From the NCBI GenBank assembly GCA_002067865.1, contig MVRC01000011.1, positions 1 through 64,000 of the forward strand: DNA of 64,000 nucleotides, in the 5' to 3' direction. Made by a program: the position numbers and the translations under genes. Each line of letters begins with the position of its first letter. The stretch's first letter is position 1. The notes beneath the pieces are model-generated. The model was not told the origin of the DNA and made no database searches. It saw only the letters and a list, made by a program, of their open reading frames with translations. Of the stretch, positions 34,803 through 43,408 are shown piece by piece. The DNA is from Methanomassiliicoccales archaeon PtaU1.Bin124. GTDB taxonomy: Archaea; Thermoplasmatota; Thermoplasmata; Methanomassiliicoccales; UBA472.

Positions 34803-35500
34803 TCATTGCTGAACAGAAGCCGATACCGAGGATCGTCGAGATGCTGGAAGGCCACAAGAGCATGCTCGTGGTCGGTTGCCGCTCCTGCGTGGCGATATGC
34901 CTGGCCGGAGGAGAGAAGGAGGTCAGCATACTGTCCGAGGCCCTGCGCATCGAATCGGACCTGAAGGGCAATGGATGGCAGGTGGACGAGGTCACCCTGG
35001 AACGGGCCTGTGAGAAGGAATGGGTGGGCGAGATGAGGGAGAAGGTCTCCGGCCATGATGCCATCATCTCTCTGGCATGCGGGGTGGGGGCGCAGGTCAT
35101 GCAGGAGCTCTATCCCGACGTCCGGGTCCTGCCTGGACTGGACACTTCGAACATGGGCGCGCCGGAGGAGCAGGGCATCTATCTCGAGAAGTGCGGGGGA
35201 TGCGGCGATTGCGTCCTGCATCTGACCGGTGGCATCTGTCCCATTGCCAGATGCTCGAAGTCCTTGCTGAACGGCCCCTGCGGCGGGTCGCAGAACGGCA
35301 AGTGCGAGATCGACCCGGACGTGCCATGCGGATGGGACCAGATCTATCATAGCCTGGAGAGGATAGGCCGCCTCGACCTGATGGAGGTGCCCATCCCGCC
35401 CAAGGATTGGCGCAGATCCCGCAGCGGTGGACCTAGGAAGATCGTGAGGAAGGAAGCGGTCCTCACGCCTGAAGAGAAGTCGGCCAGGGGGGCTAGATGA
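34799..35500 (+). CDS. metV: MetV, zinc/iron-sulfur partner of methylene-THF reductase
   Basis: A 233-residue protein of the MetV family. It has VVGCRSCVAICLAGG and a cysteine-rich C-terminal half (KCGGCGDCVLHLTGGICP, CSKSLLNGPCGGSQNGKCE, DVPCGW). In acetogenic bacteria MetV forms a complex with MetF and conveys electrons to it, in some species together with HdrABC and MvhD. ATG 34799 overlaps the mvhD stop (ATGA), and its own stop overlaps the start of metF. Confidence 0.92.
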   Translation: MIIAEQKPIPRIVEMLEGHKSMLVVGCRSCVAICLAGGEKEVSILSEALRIESDLKGNGWQVDEVTLERACEKEWVGEMREKVSGHDAIISLACGVGAQVMQELYPDVRVLPGLDTSNMGAPEEQGIYLEKCGGCGDCVLHLTGGICPIARCSKSLLNGPCGGSQNGKCEIDPDVPCGWDQIYHSLERIGRLDLMEVPIPPKDWRRSRSGGPRKIVRKEAVLTPEEKSARGAR

Positions 35501-36408
35501 TGAGCAATCTCCAATCGGTGCTCAGCTCTGGTCGAATGGCCGTGACGGCGGAGATAGGTCCGCCGAAGTCTGCCGATGCAGAGACAGTGCGCAAACTGGC
35601 GCGCCACTTGAAGGGCAGCGCCGATGCGTTCAACCTCACGGACAACCAGACCGCCATGGTCCGGCTTTCCAGCATCGCCTCCGGGGTCGTCTGTTTACAG
35701 GAAGGGGTCGAACCGATCGTCCAGATGACCTGCAGGGACCGGAACCGCATAGCCATGCAATCCGACGCCCTCGGAGCCAGCGCGCTGGGCATACGGAACA
35801 TCCTGTGCCTCAGCGGCGATCATCAGTGCTTCGGCAACCAGAAGGAGGCGAAGAACGTCTATGATGTCGACTCGATCGGTCAGCTGATGCTTCTGAGGAA
35901 GATGAGGGATGAAGGCCAGGTCTGGGGCGGGGACAAGCTGGAGAAGGCGCCGGAACTGTTCCTCGGAGCCGCGGCCAATCCCTTCGCCGACCCGTTCGAG
36001 CACAGGGTGGTTCGCTTGGCCAAGAAGCTGGCCGCAGGGGCGGATTTCATCCAGACCCAATCCATATACGATGTCGATAGGTTCGAACGCTGGATGTCCC
36101 AGGTGCGGGCCAGAGGATTGCACGAGAAGGTCCACATCATCGCCGGCGTCATGCCGTTGAAGTCCCACAAGGTGGCCCTTTACATGAAGAACAAGGTGTC
36201 CGGAATGATCGTCCCGGACCACATCATCGACCGCATGAAGAACGCCGCCGACCCTAAGGAGGAAGGCATCAGGATGTGCGTAGAGCAGATCAAGCACCTG
36301 CAGAGCATCGAAGGCGTCCATGGGATCCATGTGATGGCGGTGGCTTGGGAGGAGAAGGTACCCGTGATCGTAAAAGAGGCCGGATTGTTGCCTCGTCCGG
36401 TCGTATGA
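35497..36408 (+). CDS. metF: 5,10-methylene-tetrahydrofolate reductase MetF
   Basis: A 303-residue TIM-barrel flavoprotein. The N-terminal MAVTAEIGPPKSADAE holds the catalytic Glu, and NILCLSGDHQC, GAAANPFADP, GADFIQTQSIYDVDRFERWM and IIAGVMPLKSH are all family motifs. It reduces methylene-THF to methyl-THF. No NADH-binding extension is seen; with MetV next door, electrons probably come through the Hdr/MvhD-like partners. It is the last gene of the operon beginning at 31505. Confidence 0.94.
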   Translation: MMSNLQSVLSSGRMAVTAEIGPPKSADAETVRKLARHLKGSADAFNLTDNQTAMVRLSSIASGVVCLQEGVEPIVQMTCRDRNRIAMQSDALGASALGIRNILCLSGDHQCFGNQKEAKNVYDVDSIGQLMLLRKMRDEGQVWGGDKLEKAPELFLGAAANPFADPFEHRVVRLAKKLAAGADFIQTQSIYDVDRFERWMSQVRARGLHEKVHIIAGVMPLKSHKVALYMKNKVSGMIVPDHIIDRMKNAADPKEEGIRMCVEQIKHLQSIEGVHGIHVMAVAWEEKVPVIVKEAGLLPRPVV

Positions 36409-36589
36409 TGCCTCATTGTGTCAAATGTCAAGAGTGTCTGGGTGGTATCTGAATAAGCAGATATTCCAAGGGAAATCATTTCCACCTATGATGACTCTAT
36501 CGTATCCCATTAAATACTAGTGACTTCATAGCAAACATTATCCCGCGGCTGCAAGGACGTGGGAAATAACCAACGTAGGTAGTTTAGTA
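36409..36589. promoter_or_regulatory. Intergenic region with TATA box for the small zinc protein
   Basis: The 181-bp gap has no gene. ATTAAATACT at 36509-36518 is a plausible TATA box, giving a leader of about 50 nt before ATG 36590. A weak GTAGGT ribosome site lies in the last 15 bases. Confidence 0.4.
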
Positions 36590-36769
36590 ATGTACGGAAA
36601 CAGAGGTAAGGGCGGATTCCGCCCCAGGAACGATGGGCCACGCGAAATGCACGATGTTACTTGCTCGGACTGCGGTCAGCAGACCCAGGTCCCTTTCAAG
36701 CCGACTGAGGGCAGGCCTGTCTATTGCAGGGACTGCTACCAGAAGCACAAGCCGAAGGACAGGTACTGA
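36590..36769 (+). CDS. Small CxxC-x17-CxxC zinc-binding protein
   Basis: A 59-residue basic protein, starting MYGNRGKGGFRPRND and containing CSDCGQQTQVPF...VYCRDC, with exactly 17 residues between the two CxxC pairs. This spacing defines a widespread small zinc-domain family in archaea and bacteria, of unknown role but often Arg/Gly-rich, suggesting nucleic-acid binding. It is followed by a clear terminator. Confidence 0.82.
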   Translation: MYGNRGKGGFRPRNDGPREMHDVTCSDCGQQTQVPFKPTEGRPVYCRDCYQKHKPKDRY

Positions 36770-36790
36770 TAACGTCAGTCTCTAATAACT

Positions 36791-36847
36791 TGGGGCGCAA
36801 GCCCCATGAAATCCCTTTTACGATTTAACCCATCGTTCGTTTTTTTT
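36791..36847 (+). terminator. Hairpin and T tract after the small zinc protein
   Basis: TGGGGC and GCCCCA (36791-36796 and 36801-36806) enclose a GCAA tetraloop, and a run of eight T's lies at 36840-36847. The T run is 33 bp beyond the hairpin, so the two may act separately; the region separates two convergent genes. Confidence 0.55.
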
Positions 36848-36895
36848 GTTTCCTTTGAAAACAGCGTGAGCCCTGGATAAAAATGAGAAAATGGT

Positions 36896-37672
36896 TTATG
36901 CGCGCAGATAGTCGTCGCAGTAGAGCTTCTCGTTGCGCAATACCTGGCCGGTCTTGACGGTCTCCATCAGCGAAGCGTCCTCCGGATCCAGTATGGCGGC
37001 GCTCAGTCCCGCCCCCATAAGCATCGCGAGGTAGGTGCGGTTCACCAGCGGCCGGTCCTTCGCCCCGTTCGAGACGTTGCTCAAACCCACGACGGTACGG
37101 ATGGGCGGGTCGTTCAGCGATTGGAACATCTGGATGGCCTTGATGACCTTCATCCCCTGGTCCTGGGCGGCCCTGGTCGGCAGCACCAGCGGGTCGAGCA
37201 GCAGGCGGTCGGGCATGATCTCATGCTCCATGGCGGTGGTGATCATGATCATGGCCAGCTCGGCCCTCTTCTCGGAATCGTTGGGTATGCCCTTCTCGTC
37301 CATGGTGAGGCAGATGATGTCAGCGCCGAACTCGCGGCACAACGGCAGGAACGCATCCAGGCGCTTCTTCTCTGCGGTGGTGGAGTTCATGATGACCTTG
37401 TTCCTGGCGGCCTTGAGGCCAGCGGTCATGGTCTTGGCGCCGGGCGTGTCGAGGCATAATGTGGCGTCGGTCACGTCCTGTACGGTCCGCACCAGCCAGT
37501 CCATCGCCGCCGGACCGTCCTCGCGTCCCGGGCCAACATTGACGTCCAGCGCCTGGGCGCCGCATTCCAGCTGCCTGATGGCATGGTCCTGGATCCACTT
37601 GGCGTCCCGCTTGTCGATCGCCTTGCCGACAGAGGTGAACAGACCGTTGATGCGCTCACTGATGACGTACAT
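36896..37672 (-). CDS. acsE: Methyl-THF:corrinoid iron-sulfur protein methyltransferase AcsE
   Basis: A 258-residue TIM-barrel pterin-binding protein. CGAQALDVNVGPGREDGPAAMDWLV is the pterin-binding signature with the key Asp and Asn, and VIMNSTTAEKKR, CLTMDEKGIPND and LSNVSNGAKDR follow the family. It moves the methyl group of methyl-THF to the cobalt of AcsCD, the joining step of the two branches. It lies alone, away from acsC/D. A TATA-like CTTTTTATCC lies about 35 bp upstream and GAGG precedes the ATG by six bases. Confidence 0.93.
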   Translation of the reverse strand: MYVISERINGLFTSVGKAIDKRDAKWIQDHAIRQLECGAQALDVNVGPGREDGPAAMDWLVRTVQDVTDATLCLDTPGAKTMTAGLKAARNKVIMNSTTAEKKRLDAFLPLCREFGADIICLTMDEKGIPNDSEKRAELAMIMITTAMEHEIMPDRLLLDPLVLPTRAAQDQGMKVIKAIQMFQSLNDPPIRTVVGLSNVSNGAKDRPLVNRTYLAMLMGAGLSAAILDPEDASLMETVKTGQVLRNEKLYCDDYLRA

Positions 37673-37742
37673 GATTGCCTCAATGGTGCAAGCGGCTGGG
37701 GGATAAAAAGGGTTCTTATGGGGAAGAACATATTGTCAGTGC

Positions 37743-38423
37743 ATGGAGGACGGGGGAGAAGGGAAGCGGGAGGGGCTAGAGGAGGCCATCGGGTATCACT
37801 TCCGCAATCCTTACCTTCTCGATCTGGCACTCATCCATCGTTCCAATGGCCGGCCTAACAATGAACGGTTGGAGTTCCTCGGGGACGCGGTCCTTTCCTT
37901 CGTCGTCTCGGAATTTCTGTTCGCCGATGAGGATGACGATGAAGAGGCGCTGACCAAGAAGAGAAGCCGTCTGACCGACAGGGTGGCGTTGGAGCTGGTG
38001 GCAGAGCGGATCAACCTGTCAAAATACCTGGTGTCGGGAAAATCCCTCCGGGGGAAGATCTCCGGCAAGATGCTCTCCGATGGCGTGGAGGCGTTGATCG
38101 GGGCGGTGTTCCAGGACGGCGAGGACGGCATAGCGGAGGCATCGGCGGTGGTGCATCACCTGCTCCTCAACAACGATGTCATGGAGGCGGTCCTTGGCAG
38201 GGTCGACTGGATCACCCGCCTGAAGGAATGGTGCGACAAGGAGAAGGTCGTCCAGCCCAGATACTACGTGCTGGAGGAGAGGGTCGAGGGGGAGAAGTCG
38301 CTCTTCCAGGTATGGCTGACGGTCAGGAACGCCTCTGGCAGCGGTTCCGGTGAGACGAAGAAGGAGGCGATGATGATGGCCTCCGAGAAGGTGATGAGGC
38401 AGCTAGAGGCCGAAGCATCATGA
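37743..38423 (+). CDS. rnc: Ribonuclease III
   Basis: A 226-residue protein with the RNase III signature NERLEFLGDAVLSFVVSEFLF (catalytic E44 and D48), the second catalytic site LSDGVEALIGAVFQDG (D113, E116), and a C-terminal double-stranded RNA-binding domain (about 157-226). It cleaves double-stranded RNA. The bacterial form is uncommon in archaea, so transfer from bacteria is likely. It shares an AT-rich region (37701-37710) with divergent acsE. Confidence 0.93.
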   Translation: MEDGGEGKREGLEEAIGYHFRNPYLLDLALIHRSNGRPNNERLEFLGDAVLSFVVSEFLFADEDDDEEALTKKRSRLTDRVALELVAERINLSKYLVSGKSLRGKISGKMLSDGVEALIGAVFQDGEDGIAEASAVVHHLLLNNDVMEAVLGRVDWITRLKEWCDKEKVVQPRYYVLEERVEGEKSLFQVWLTVRNASGSGSGETKKEAMMMASEKVMRQLEAEAS

Positions 38424-38513
38424 TTTTCTCTCAATGCCAGTTCATCCATGGCTCGAATATCATAGATCATTGGGCAAATCAGTAGGTTTATGTGCTCCTC
38501 CCCCATTTAACCG

Positions 38514-38554
38514 TGGCATACCCCAATGGAAAGTATGCCATACCGATTTGGGGG
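38514..38554 (+). promoter_or_regulatory. Two competing base-pairing possibilities in the purH leader
   Basis: TGGCATAC (38514-38521) and GTATGCCA (38533-38540) form an 8-bp perfect inverted repeat. Alternatively CCCCAA (38521-38526) can pair with TTGGGG (38548-38553), which covers the GGGGG ribosome site before TTG 38562. A GTTTATGTG element at 38486-38494 would start transcription at the first repeat. A DNA operator would fit the same symmetry. Confidence 0.4.
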
Positions 38555-38561
38555 TCAATAA

Positions 38562-40115
38562 TTGTCTAGAGTGCAGCGTGCTGTCATCAGCGTTTCGAAC
38601 AAAGATGGCATTGTTGATTTTGCCCGTGGCCTGAACGGCATGGGCGTGGAGATCATATCGACCGGAGGCACGGCCTCCTTACTGAAGAAGAGCGGCATCG
38701 AGACCACCGGCATTTCTGAAGTGACCGGGTTCCCGGAGATGCTGGATGGAAGGGTCAAGACCCTGCACCCGCTGATCTTCGCTGGCCTATTGGCCCGCAG
38801 GGATTCGGCGGAGCACATGTCCCAGCTCAAGTCAATGAAGATCAAGCCGATCGACATGGTCGTCGTCAACCTCTACCCGTTCAAGCAGACGGTGCTGAAT
38901 AACCCCGAGGACATGGACGAGATCATCGAGAACATCGATATCGGCGGGCCTTCGATGATCCGTGCCGCGGCCAAGAACTACGAGAGCGTTGCTGTGGTCA
39001 CGGACCCCTGCTCATACCAGGGGGTACTGGATGAGCTGAAGGTGAACGAAGGGACCCTCTCCCTGCATACAAGGAAGAGGTTGATGGTAGAGGCGTACCG
39101 CACAACCGCCAACTATGACTGCATGATATCCAACTTCCTTGGTAAGAAGATGACCGATGACATCTTCCCGTCCACGCTCAACATCGGCATGGAGAAGGCG
39201 TTCGACCTGAGGTACGGGGAGAACCCGGAGCAGACCGCGGCCTTCTACACCGACCCGTTCAGCGAAGGGGCGTCCGTCACCAATGCGGAGAAGCTGCACG
39301 GCAAGGAGCTGTCGTACAACAACATCCTTGACCTGGAATCGGCCATGGACCTGGCCCGGGAGTTCTCCCGGCCGACCGCCGTGGTGATCAAGCACACCAA
39401 CCCGTGCGGCATCGCCTCCGCCGACAGTCTGGCCGATGCGTTCGTGACCGCGTACAACGTCGATTCATTGGCAGCGTATGGCTGCGTCATCGGCCTGAAC
39501 CGGAACGTGGACATGGCCACGGCCGAGCAGATCGGCTCCCATTTCGTCGACTGCGTCATCGCCCCGGATTACGACCTGGACGCGCTGGAGCACCTGAGGA
39601 AAAAGAAGAACATCAGGCTGCTGCGGACCAACGTGCCCATCACCATCGATGCCAACCCCGAGGTCAAGATGAAGAAGGTCAAGGGCGGCATATTGGTCCA
39701 GACGAACAAGTACATCGATGTGAACGCCAGCATGCTGAAGTGCGTCACCAAGAGGCAGCCAACCCAGGAAGAGGTCGACGCGATGCTCTTCGCCTGGAAG
39801 GTATGCAAGCACGTCTGGTCCAACGCGATCATCCTGGCCAAGGGAGAGAGGGTCGTCGGGATCGGGGCCGGGCAGATGTCCCGGGTCGATTCGTCCATGA
39901 TCGCCGCGCACAAGGCCAAGGAGAACGCCAAGGGCGCGGTCATGGCGTCGGATGCCTTCTTCCCCTTCCGCGATGGAGTGGACGAGGCGGCCAGGGCTGG
40001 GGTCACGGCGATCATCCAGCCGGGCGGTTCGGTCCGTGACGCCGAGGTCATCCAGGCGGCGGACGAGCACGGCATGGCCATGGTCTTCACCGGCGTCAGA
40101 GTGTTCCGGCACTGA
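38562..40115 (+). CDS. purH: Bifunctional AICAR transformylase/IMP cyclohydrolase PurH
   Basis: A 517-residue protein with an N-terminal IMP cyclohydrolase domain (SVSNKDGIVDFA, STGGTASLLKK, DGRVKTLHPLIFAGLLARRD). The C-terminal AICAR transformylase has RYGENPEQTAAFY, VIKHTNPCGIA with catalytic Lys-His, and QPGGSVRD. It uses 10-formyl-THF to complete purine synthesis. Many archaea instead use PurP and PurO, so the bacterial form fits a folate-using organism with Fhs. The TTG start at 38562 is supported by GGGGG seven bases upstream; GTG 38571 is the alternative. Confidence 0.95.
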   Translation: MSRVQRAVISVSNKDGIVDFARGLNGMGVEIISTGGTASLLKKSGIETTGISEVTGFPEMLDGRVKTLHPLIFAGLLARRDSAEHMSQLKSMKIKPIDMVVVNLYPFKQTVLNNPEDMDEIIENIDIGGPSMIRAAAKNYESVAVVTDPCSYQGVLDELKVNEGTLSLHTRKRLMVEAYRTTANYDCMISNFLGKKMTDDIFPSTLNIGMEKAFDLRYGENPEQTAAFYTDPFSEGASVTNAEKLHGKELSYNNILDLESAMDLAREFSRPTAVVIKHTNPCGIASADSLADAFVTAYNVDSLAAYGCVIGLNRNVDMATAEQIGSHFVDCVIAPDYDLDALEHLRKKKNIRLLRTNVPITIDANPEVKMKKVKGGILVQTNKYIDVNASMLKCVTKRQPTQEEVDAMLFAWKVCKHVWSNAIILAKGERVVGIGAGQMSRVDSSMIAAHKAKENAKGAVMASDAFFPFRDGVDEAARAGVTAIIQPGGSVRDAEVIQAADEHGMAMVFTGVRVFRH

Positions 40116-40244
40116 AACTCCTTACTCTATTTTCTCTATTTTCTAGAAATATCTCAACTGTCCAGTAGGTTCGGTCTCGATTTTCAATGCATCAGACATT
40201 TCTACCCCCGCGTATGTCTTCAACTCGTGAAAGAAGGCGACAAA

Positions 40245-41705
40245 ATGATCCGGCTTCTCTTTGTGGACGACGATGCAGGTATGATCGAGATCGTCAGGTT
40301 CTTCCTCGAAGCGGACGGCAAGTACGAGATGGACGCCGTCACCAGCGCCAAGGAAGGAATGGAAAAGCTGAACGGCAAGGAGTACGACGCTGTCATATCC
40401 GATTACCAGATGCCGCAGTGCAATGGTATCGAATTCCTGCTCGAGGTCAGGAAGAGCCATCCGAAGCTGCCCTTCGTCTTCTTCACCTGTGCCAATGACC
40501 CGGAGATGATCAGGGTCGCGTTGAACCACGGGGCCGATCTGATAGTGGACAAGTCCGGCAACATCATCACCAGGTTGGAGATGATGATGGACAAGGTGGA
40601 CGCCCTGGTGGACGAGGGGCGTCGCGCCAATGAGTCGCCCAGCACTGGAACGGACCGGCAGCTGCTCATGGACAGCATATCTGACATGATGCTGGTTACA
40701 AGCAGGACCTTCAAGGTCAGACTGGCGAACAGGGCGGCGATGAAGGCCATCGGCATGTGCGAGGAGCGGGAATGGTATCTCACCGATGTGATCCACCAAG
40801 ATGATGCGGAGTGCGCTGAATCGGACCTGCTCAGGTCCCTCGAGGAAAGGAAGAACGCTCCGGTGGAGTTCCGCATGCGGAGCATCAATGGGTACCTCTG
40901 GGTAGAGGCGGTACCGAGCTACTGCGTCGAGAACGGGGTAGTAACAGGCATTGTACTGGTGATGCGCGATATCGACGGAAGGCGCGAGACGATGATGGAG
41001 CTGATCGAGCAGAACAAGAAGCTCGATCTGATATTAGGGCTGACCAGGCACGACCTGCTCAACAATGTATCTTCAGCAGAGACATATCTGCAGACTCTGA
41101 GTGAGTCGCTAGGGGAGAAGCATAAGAAACGTTACGTGGAGAAGGCGCTGGACAACCTTGAATCGATGCGCTCACAACTTCAGCTTATCAAGCAGTATCA
41201 GGACCTGGGTATGTTCGAGCGGCAATGGATCGACGTTGGGGAGGCGATCGACCTTGCCGCTTCCCAGGTCGACCTCGGTACGGTCCTATTCGAGCACGAC
41301 CTGAACGGTATGAAGATCAAGGTCGACCCGATGCTGGACAAGGTGTTCTACAACATTCTTTCGAACTCAGTTAAGCACGGGGACCACGTCACGCATATCT
41401 CCGCATTATATCAGACCGGAAGGAACGGCATCACCATCGTGATCGAGGATGATGGGGTGGGTATACCTTCGCGGGACAAGCGCAGCATCTTCGAGTATGG
41501 TTATAAGGAGAGGCGGGGTCACGGTCTGCACTTTGTGAACGAACTGCTGGCCAGGTCTGGAATGAGCATCAGGGAGGTCGGGACCCCGGGGCTGGGAAGC
41601 AAGTTCGAGATCTTCGTGCCCGAGGGCCTCTACCGCCACGACGACGATATCGCCGAAACAATGGGCCTCAACCTTTCTTCCAGGCAAAGGTCTGCTAGCC
41701 TCTGA
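40245..41705 (+). CDS. Receiver-PAS-histidine kinase hybrid
   Basis: A 486-residue cytosolic signalling protein. The N-terminal response-regulator receiver (1-120) has the acidic pocket LLFVDDD and the phosphoacceptor Asp in VISDYQMP (about 53). A PAS domain follows (about 140-255, ending VVTGIVLVMRDIDGR). The kinase part has a HisKA-like region with RHDLLNNV (phospho-His) and an ATPase domain with ILSNSVKHG, EDDGVGIP and RRGHGLHFVNELL. No transmembrane segment is seen. ATG 40245 has GAAGGCGA upstream; GTG 40227 is an alternative. The signal and partner are unknown. Confidence 0.87.
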   Translation: MIRLLFVDDDAGMIEIVRFFLEADGKYEMDAVTSAKEGMEKLNGKEYDAVISDYQMPQCNGIEFLLEVRKSHPKLPFVFFTCANDPEMIRVALNHGADLIVDKSGNIITRLEMMMDKVDALVDEGRRANESPSTGTDRQLLMDSISDMMLVTSRTFKVRLANRAAMKAIGMCEEREWYLTDVIHQDDAECAESDLLRSLEERKNAPVEFRMRSINGYLWVEAVPSYCVENGVVTGIVLVMRDIDGRRETMMELIEQNKKLDLILGLTRHDLLNNVSSAETYLQTLSESLGEKHKKRYVEKALDNLESMRSQLQLIKQYQDLGMFERQWIDVGEAIDLAASQVDLGTVLFEHDLNGMKIKVDPMLDKVFYNILSNSVKHGDHVTHISALYQTGRNGITIVIEDDGVGIPSRDKRSIFEYGYKERRGHGLHFVNELLARSGMSIREVGTPGLGSKFEIFVPEGLYRHDDDIAETMGLNLSSRQRSASL

Positions 41706-41721
41706 TCAGTGACGATGAATT

Positions 41722-41754
41722 TGGGGCCACCCCAATGGCCCCAGCCCCTTTTTT
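41722..41754 (+). terminator. Intrinsic-type terminator after the hybrid kinase gene
   Basis: TGGGGCCA (41722-41729) and TGGCCCCA (41736-41743) form an 8-bp perfect stem with a 6-nt loop, followed after GCCCC by six T's (41749-41754). The T run extends into the last codon region of the convergent CDF gene. Confidence 0.7.
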
Positions 41755-42715
41755 ATTTCGGTGTCTCGTCATCCTTCCGGGTGCGGAAATAGCAGGCGTT
41801 CACATCGCAGACGTTCGATTCCAGCTGGAGGGTCGTGTGCGAGAACTTGAACCTGTGCCGGAGCAGCTCCTCGCACTCCTGGACGATACAACTGCAGGCC
41901 GAGACCGGCTGGTCCTTGACTACGATGTGCCCGCTCATGGCATGTATGCCGGATGCCAGGGTCCACATGTGGATGTCATGCACCTCGACCACGCCGTCGA
42001 CCTTCATCAGCTCGTCCCTGATCTCGTCCGCCTGCACATGAGATGGGGCGAACTCCAATAGGACGATCAATGCCTGCCTGACCACCCCTAGGGCACTATA
42101 CATGATGACCACGCCGATGACGGCGGAAATGATGGGGTCGGCCTCTCGGAAATTGAAGAGGAAGATGAGAATGGCGGCGACTATGACTCCTACCGATGAG
42201 AGCAGGTCGCCCAGCACATGGAGGAACGCACCCTTCACGTTCAGGTTATCGTGGGAATGGCCGTGCAGCACGAACGCCCCGATGACGTTGGCCCCCAGTC
42301 CGATCACCGCCACGCCCAGCATCAATGCTCCGTCGATCGGGTGCGGCTCCAGGTACCTCTGGTAGGCCCCGTAGAGGATGAAGGCGGACACGATGATCAG
42401 CACGATTCCGTTCGCCAGCGCCGCGACGATCTCTACCCGCAAATAGCCAAACGTCTGCTTGTCGGTCGATTCCCTAGTGGATATGATCGCCGCCCCCAGG
42501 CTCAGCGCCAGTGCCAACGCGTCGGTGAACATGTGGCCCGAATCGGACACGAGGCCGAGAGAGCCGGAGAACAAACCTCCGAAAAGCTCGAACACCGCGA
42601 AGCAGATGGTGATGGTGAAGGCGAATATCAGCGGGCGCGTGACCTTCCGCTCGGATGGCAGGTGCTCGTGGACATGCTCTTCATGCTCCTCATGTCCATC
42701 ATGTTCGGCGCACAT
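41753..42715 (-). CDS. Cation diffusion facilitator (CDF) family metal transporter
   Basis: A 320-residue protein with a histidine-rich N-terminus (CAEHDGHEEHEEHVHEH), six transmembrane helices, and the family's first metal-site motif SGSLGLVSDSGHMFTDALAL with the HxxxD pair. A second site on helix 5 is HVLGDLLSSVGV, and a C-terminal cytosolic metal-binding domain follows (MKVDGVVEVHDIHMWTL). It exports Zn2+ or related divalent cations in exchange for protons. Which metal is not decided. Confidence 0.92.
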   Translation of the reverse strand: MCAEHDGHEEHEEHVHEHLPSERKVTRPLIFAFTITICFAVFELFGGLFSGSLGLVSDSGHMFTDALALALSLGAAIISTRESTDKQTFGYLRVEIVAALANGIVLIIVSAFILYGAYQRYLEPHPIDGALMLGVAVIGLGANVIGAFVLHGHSHDNLNVKGAFLHVLGDLLSSVGVIVAAILIFLFNFREADPIISAVIGVVIMYSALGVVRQALIVLLEFAPSHVQADEIRDELMKVDGVVEVHDIHMWTLASGIHAMSGHIVVKDQPVSACSCIVQECEELLRHRFKFSHTTLQLESNVCDVNACYFRTRKDDETPK

Positions 42716-42831
42716 CGACCTGATAACGATGCAAATGGGAGATATAGTTTTGCCCGACGAATCATCATTTTCCCAAACCGATGCAAATTCGCAAAGCTAA
42801 TGTGCTCGAAGTGAGAGTTTTATCCGATATC

Positions 42832-43404
42832 ATGAAAAGATCGCTAGGTGCCAAGACCCTCCTGTTCCCGACACCTGTCATGGTGGTGGGAACTTTCGAT
42901 ATGGACGGAAAGCCGAACGTCATGACCGCAGCATGGGGAGGGATATGTTGTTCCGATCCGCCCAGTTTGGCTGTGTCCATTCGTCGCTCCCGGCTAACCT
43001 ATCAGAACCTGGTCGCGAAGGGAGACTTCACCGTATCCATCCCTTCCGAGAGATATGTGGCCGAAGTGGACTATTTTGGAATTGCCGGTGGAAGGAACGA
43101 GGACAAGTTCCATGGCAGTGGCCTGACCGCCGCCAAGGCCGAGCATGTCGATGCCCCGTTCGTCAAAGAGTTCCCCATGCACTTGGAGTGCCGGGTGAGG
43201 CATATGCTGGACCTGGGGCAGCACACTCAGTTCATTGGAGAGATCATGGACGTCAAGGTCGACTCCGACCTGGTGGACGATGGAATCATCGATGTGGCCC
43301 GTCTTCAACCGTTCTGGTACGCTCCGGGGACCTCGGAATATTTCGGAACTGGTGAGAACCTAGGCAGGGGTTTTACCATCGGTAAAAAGCTCTCAAAGAA
43401 GTGA
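42832..43404 (+). CDS. Flavoredoxin / flavin reductase-like FMN-binding protein
   Basis: A 190-residue FMN-binding split-barrel protein. The start KRSLGAKTLLFPTPVMVVGTFDMDGKPNVMTAAWGGICC and the later VSIPSERYVAEVDYFGIAGG are typical of flavoredoxins. These carry electrons in anaerobes. ATG 42832 matches the usual N-terminus; an in-frame ATG 51 bases upstream would add 17 unusual residues. The toroid protein begins four bases after its stop. Confidence 0.88.
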   Translation: MKRSLGAKTLLFPTPVMVVGTFDMDGKPNVMTAAWGGICCSDPPSLAVSIRRSRLTYQNLVAKGDFTVSIPSERYVAEVDYFGIAGGRNEDKFHGSGLTAAKAEHVDAPFVKEFPMHLECRVRHMLDLGQHTQFIGEIMDVKVDSDLVDDGIIDVARLQPFWYAPGTSEYFGTGENLGRGFTIGKKLSKK

Positions 43405-43408
43405 TCGC

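Noticed and set aside
31249-36589. Expected hdrB and hdrC genes near the MetVF operon
   Set aside because: No CCG-domain or small ferredoxin-type HdrC protein is encoded on either strand in this stretch.
36791-36806. GCAA-loop hairpin as a structured RNA gene
   Set aside because: The stem is only 6 bp and it follows a stop codon with a T tract further on, so termination is the simpler explanation.
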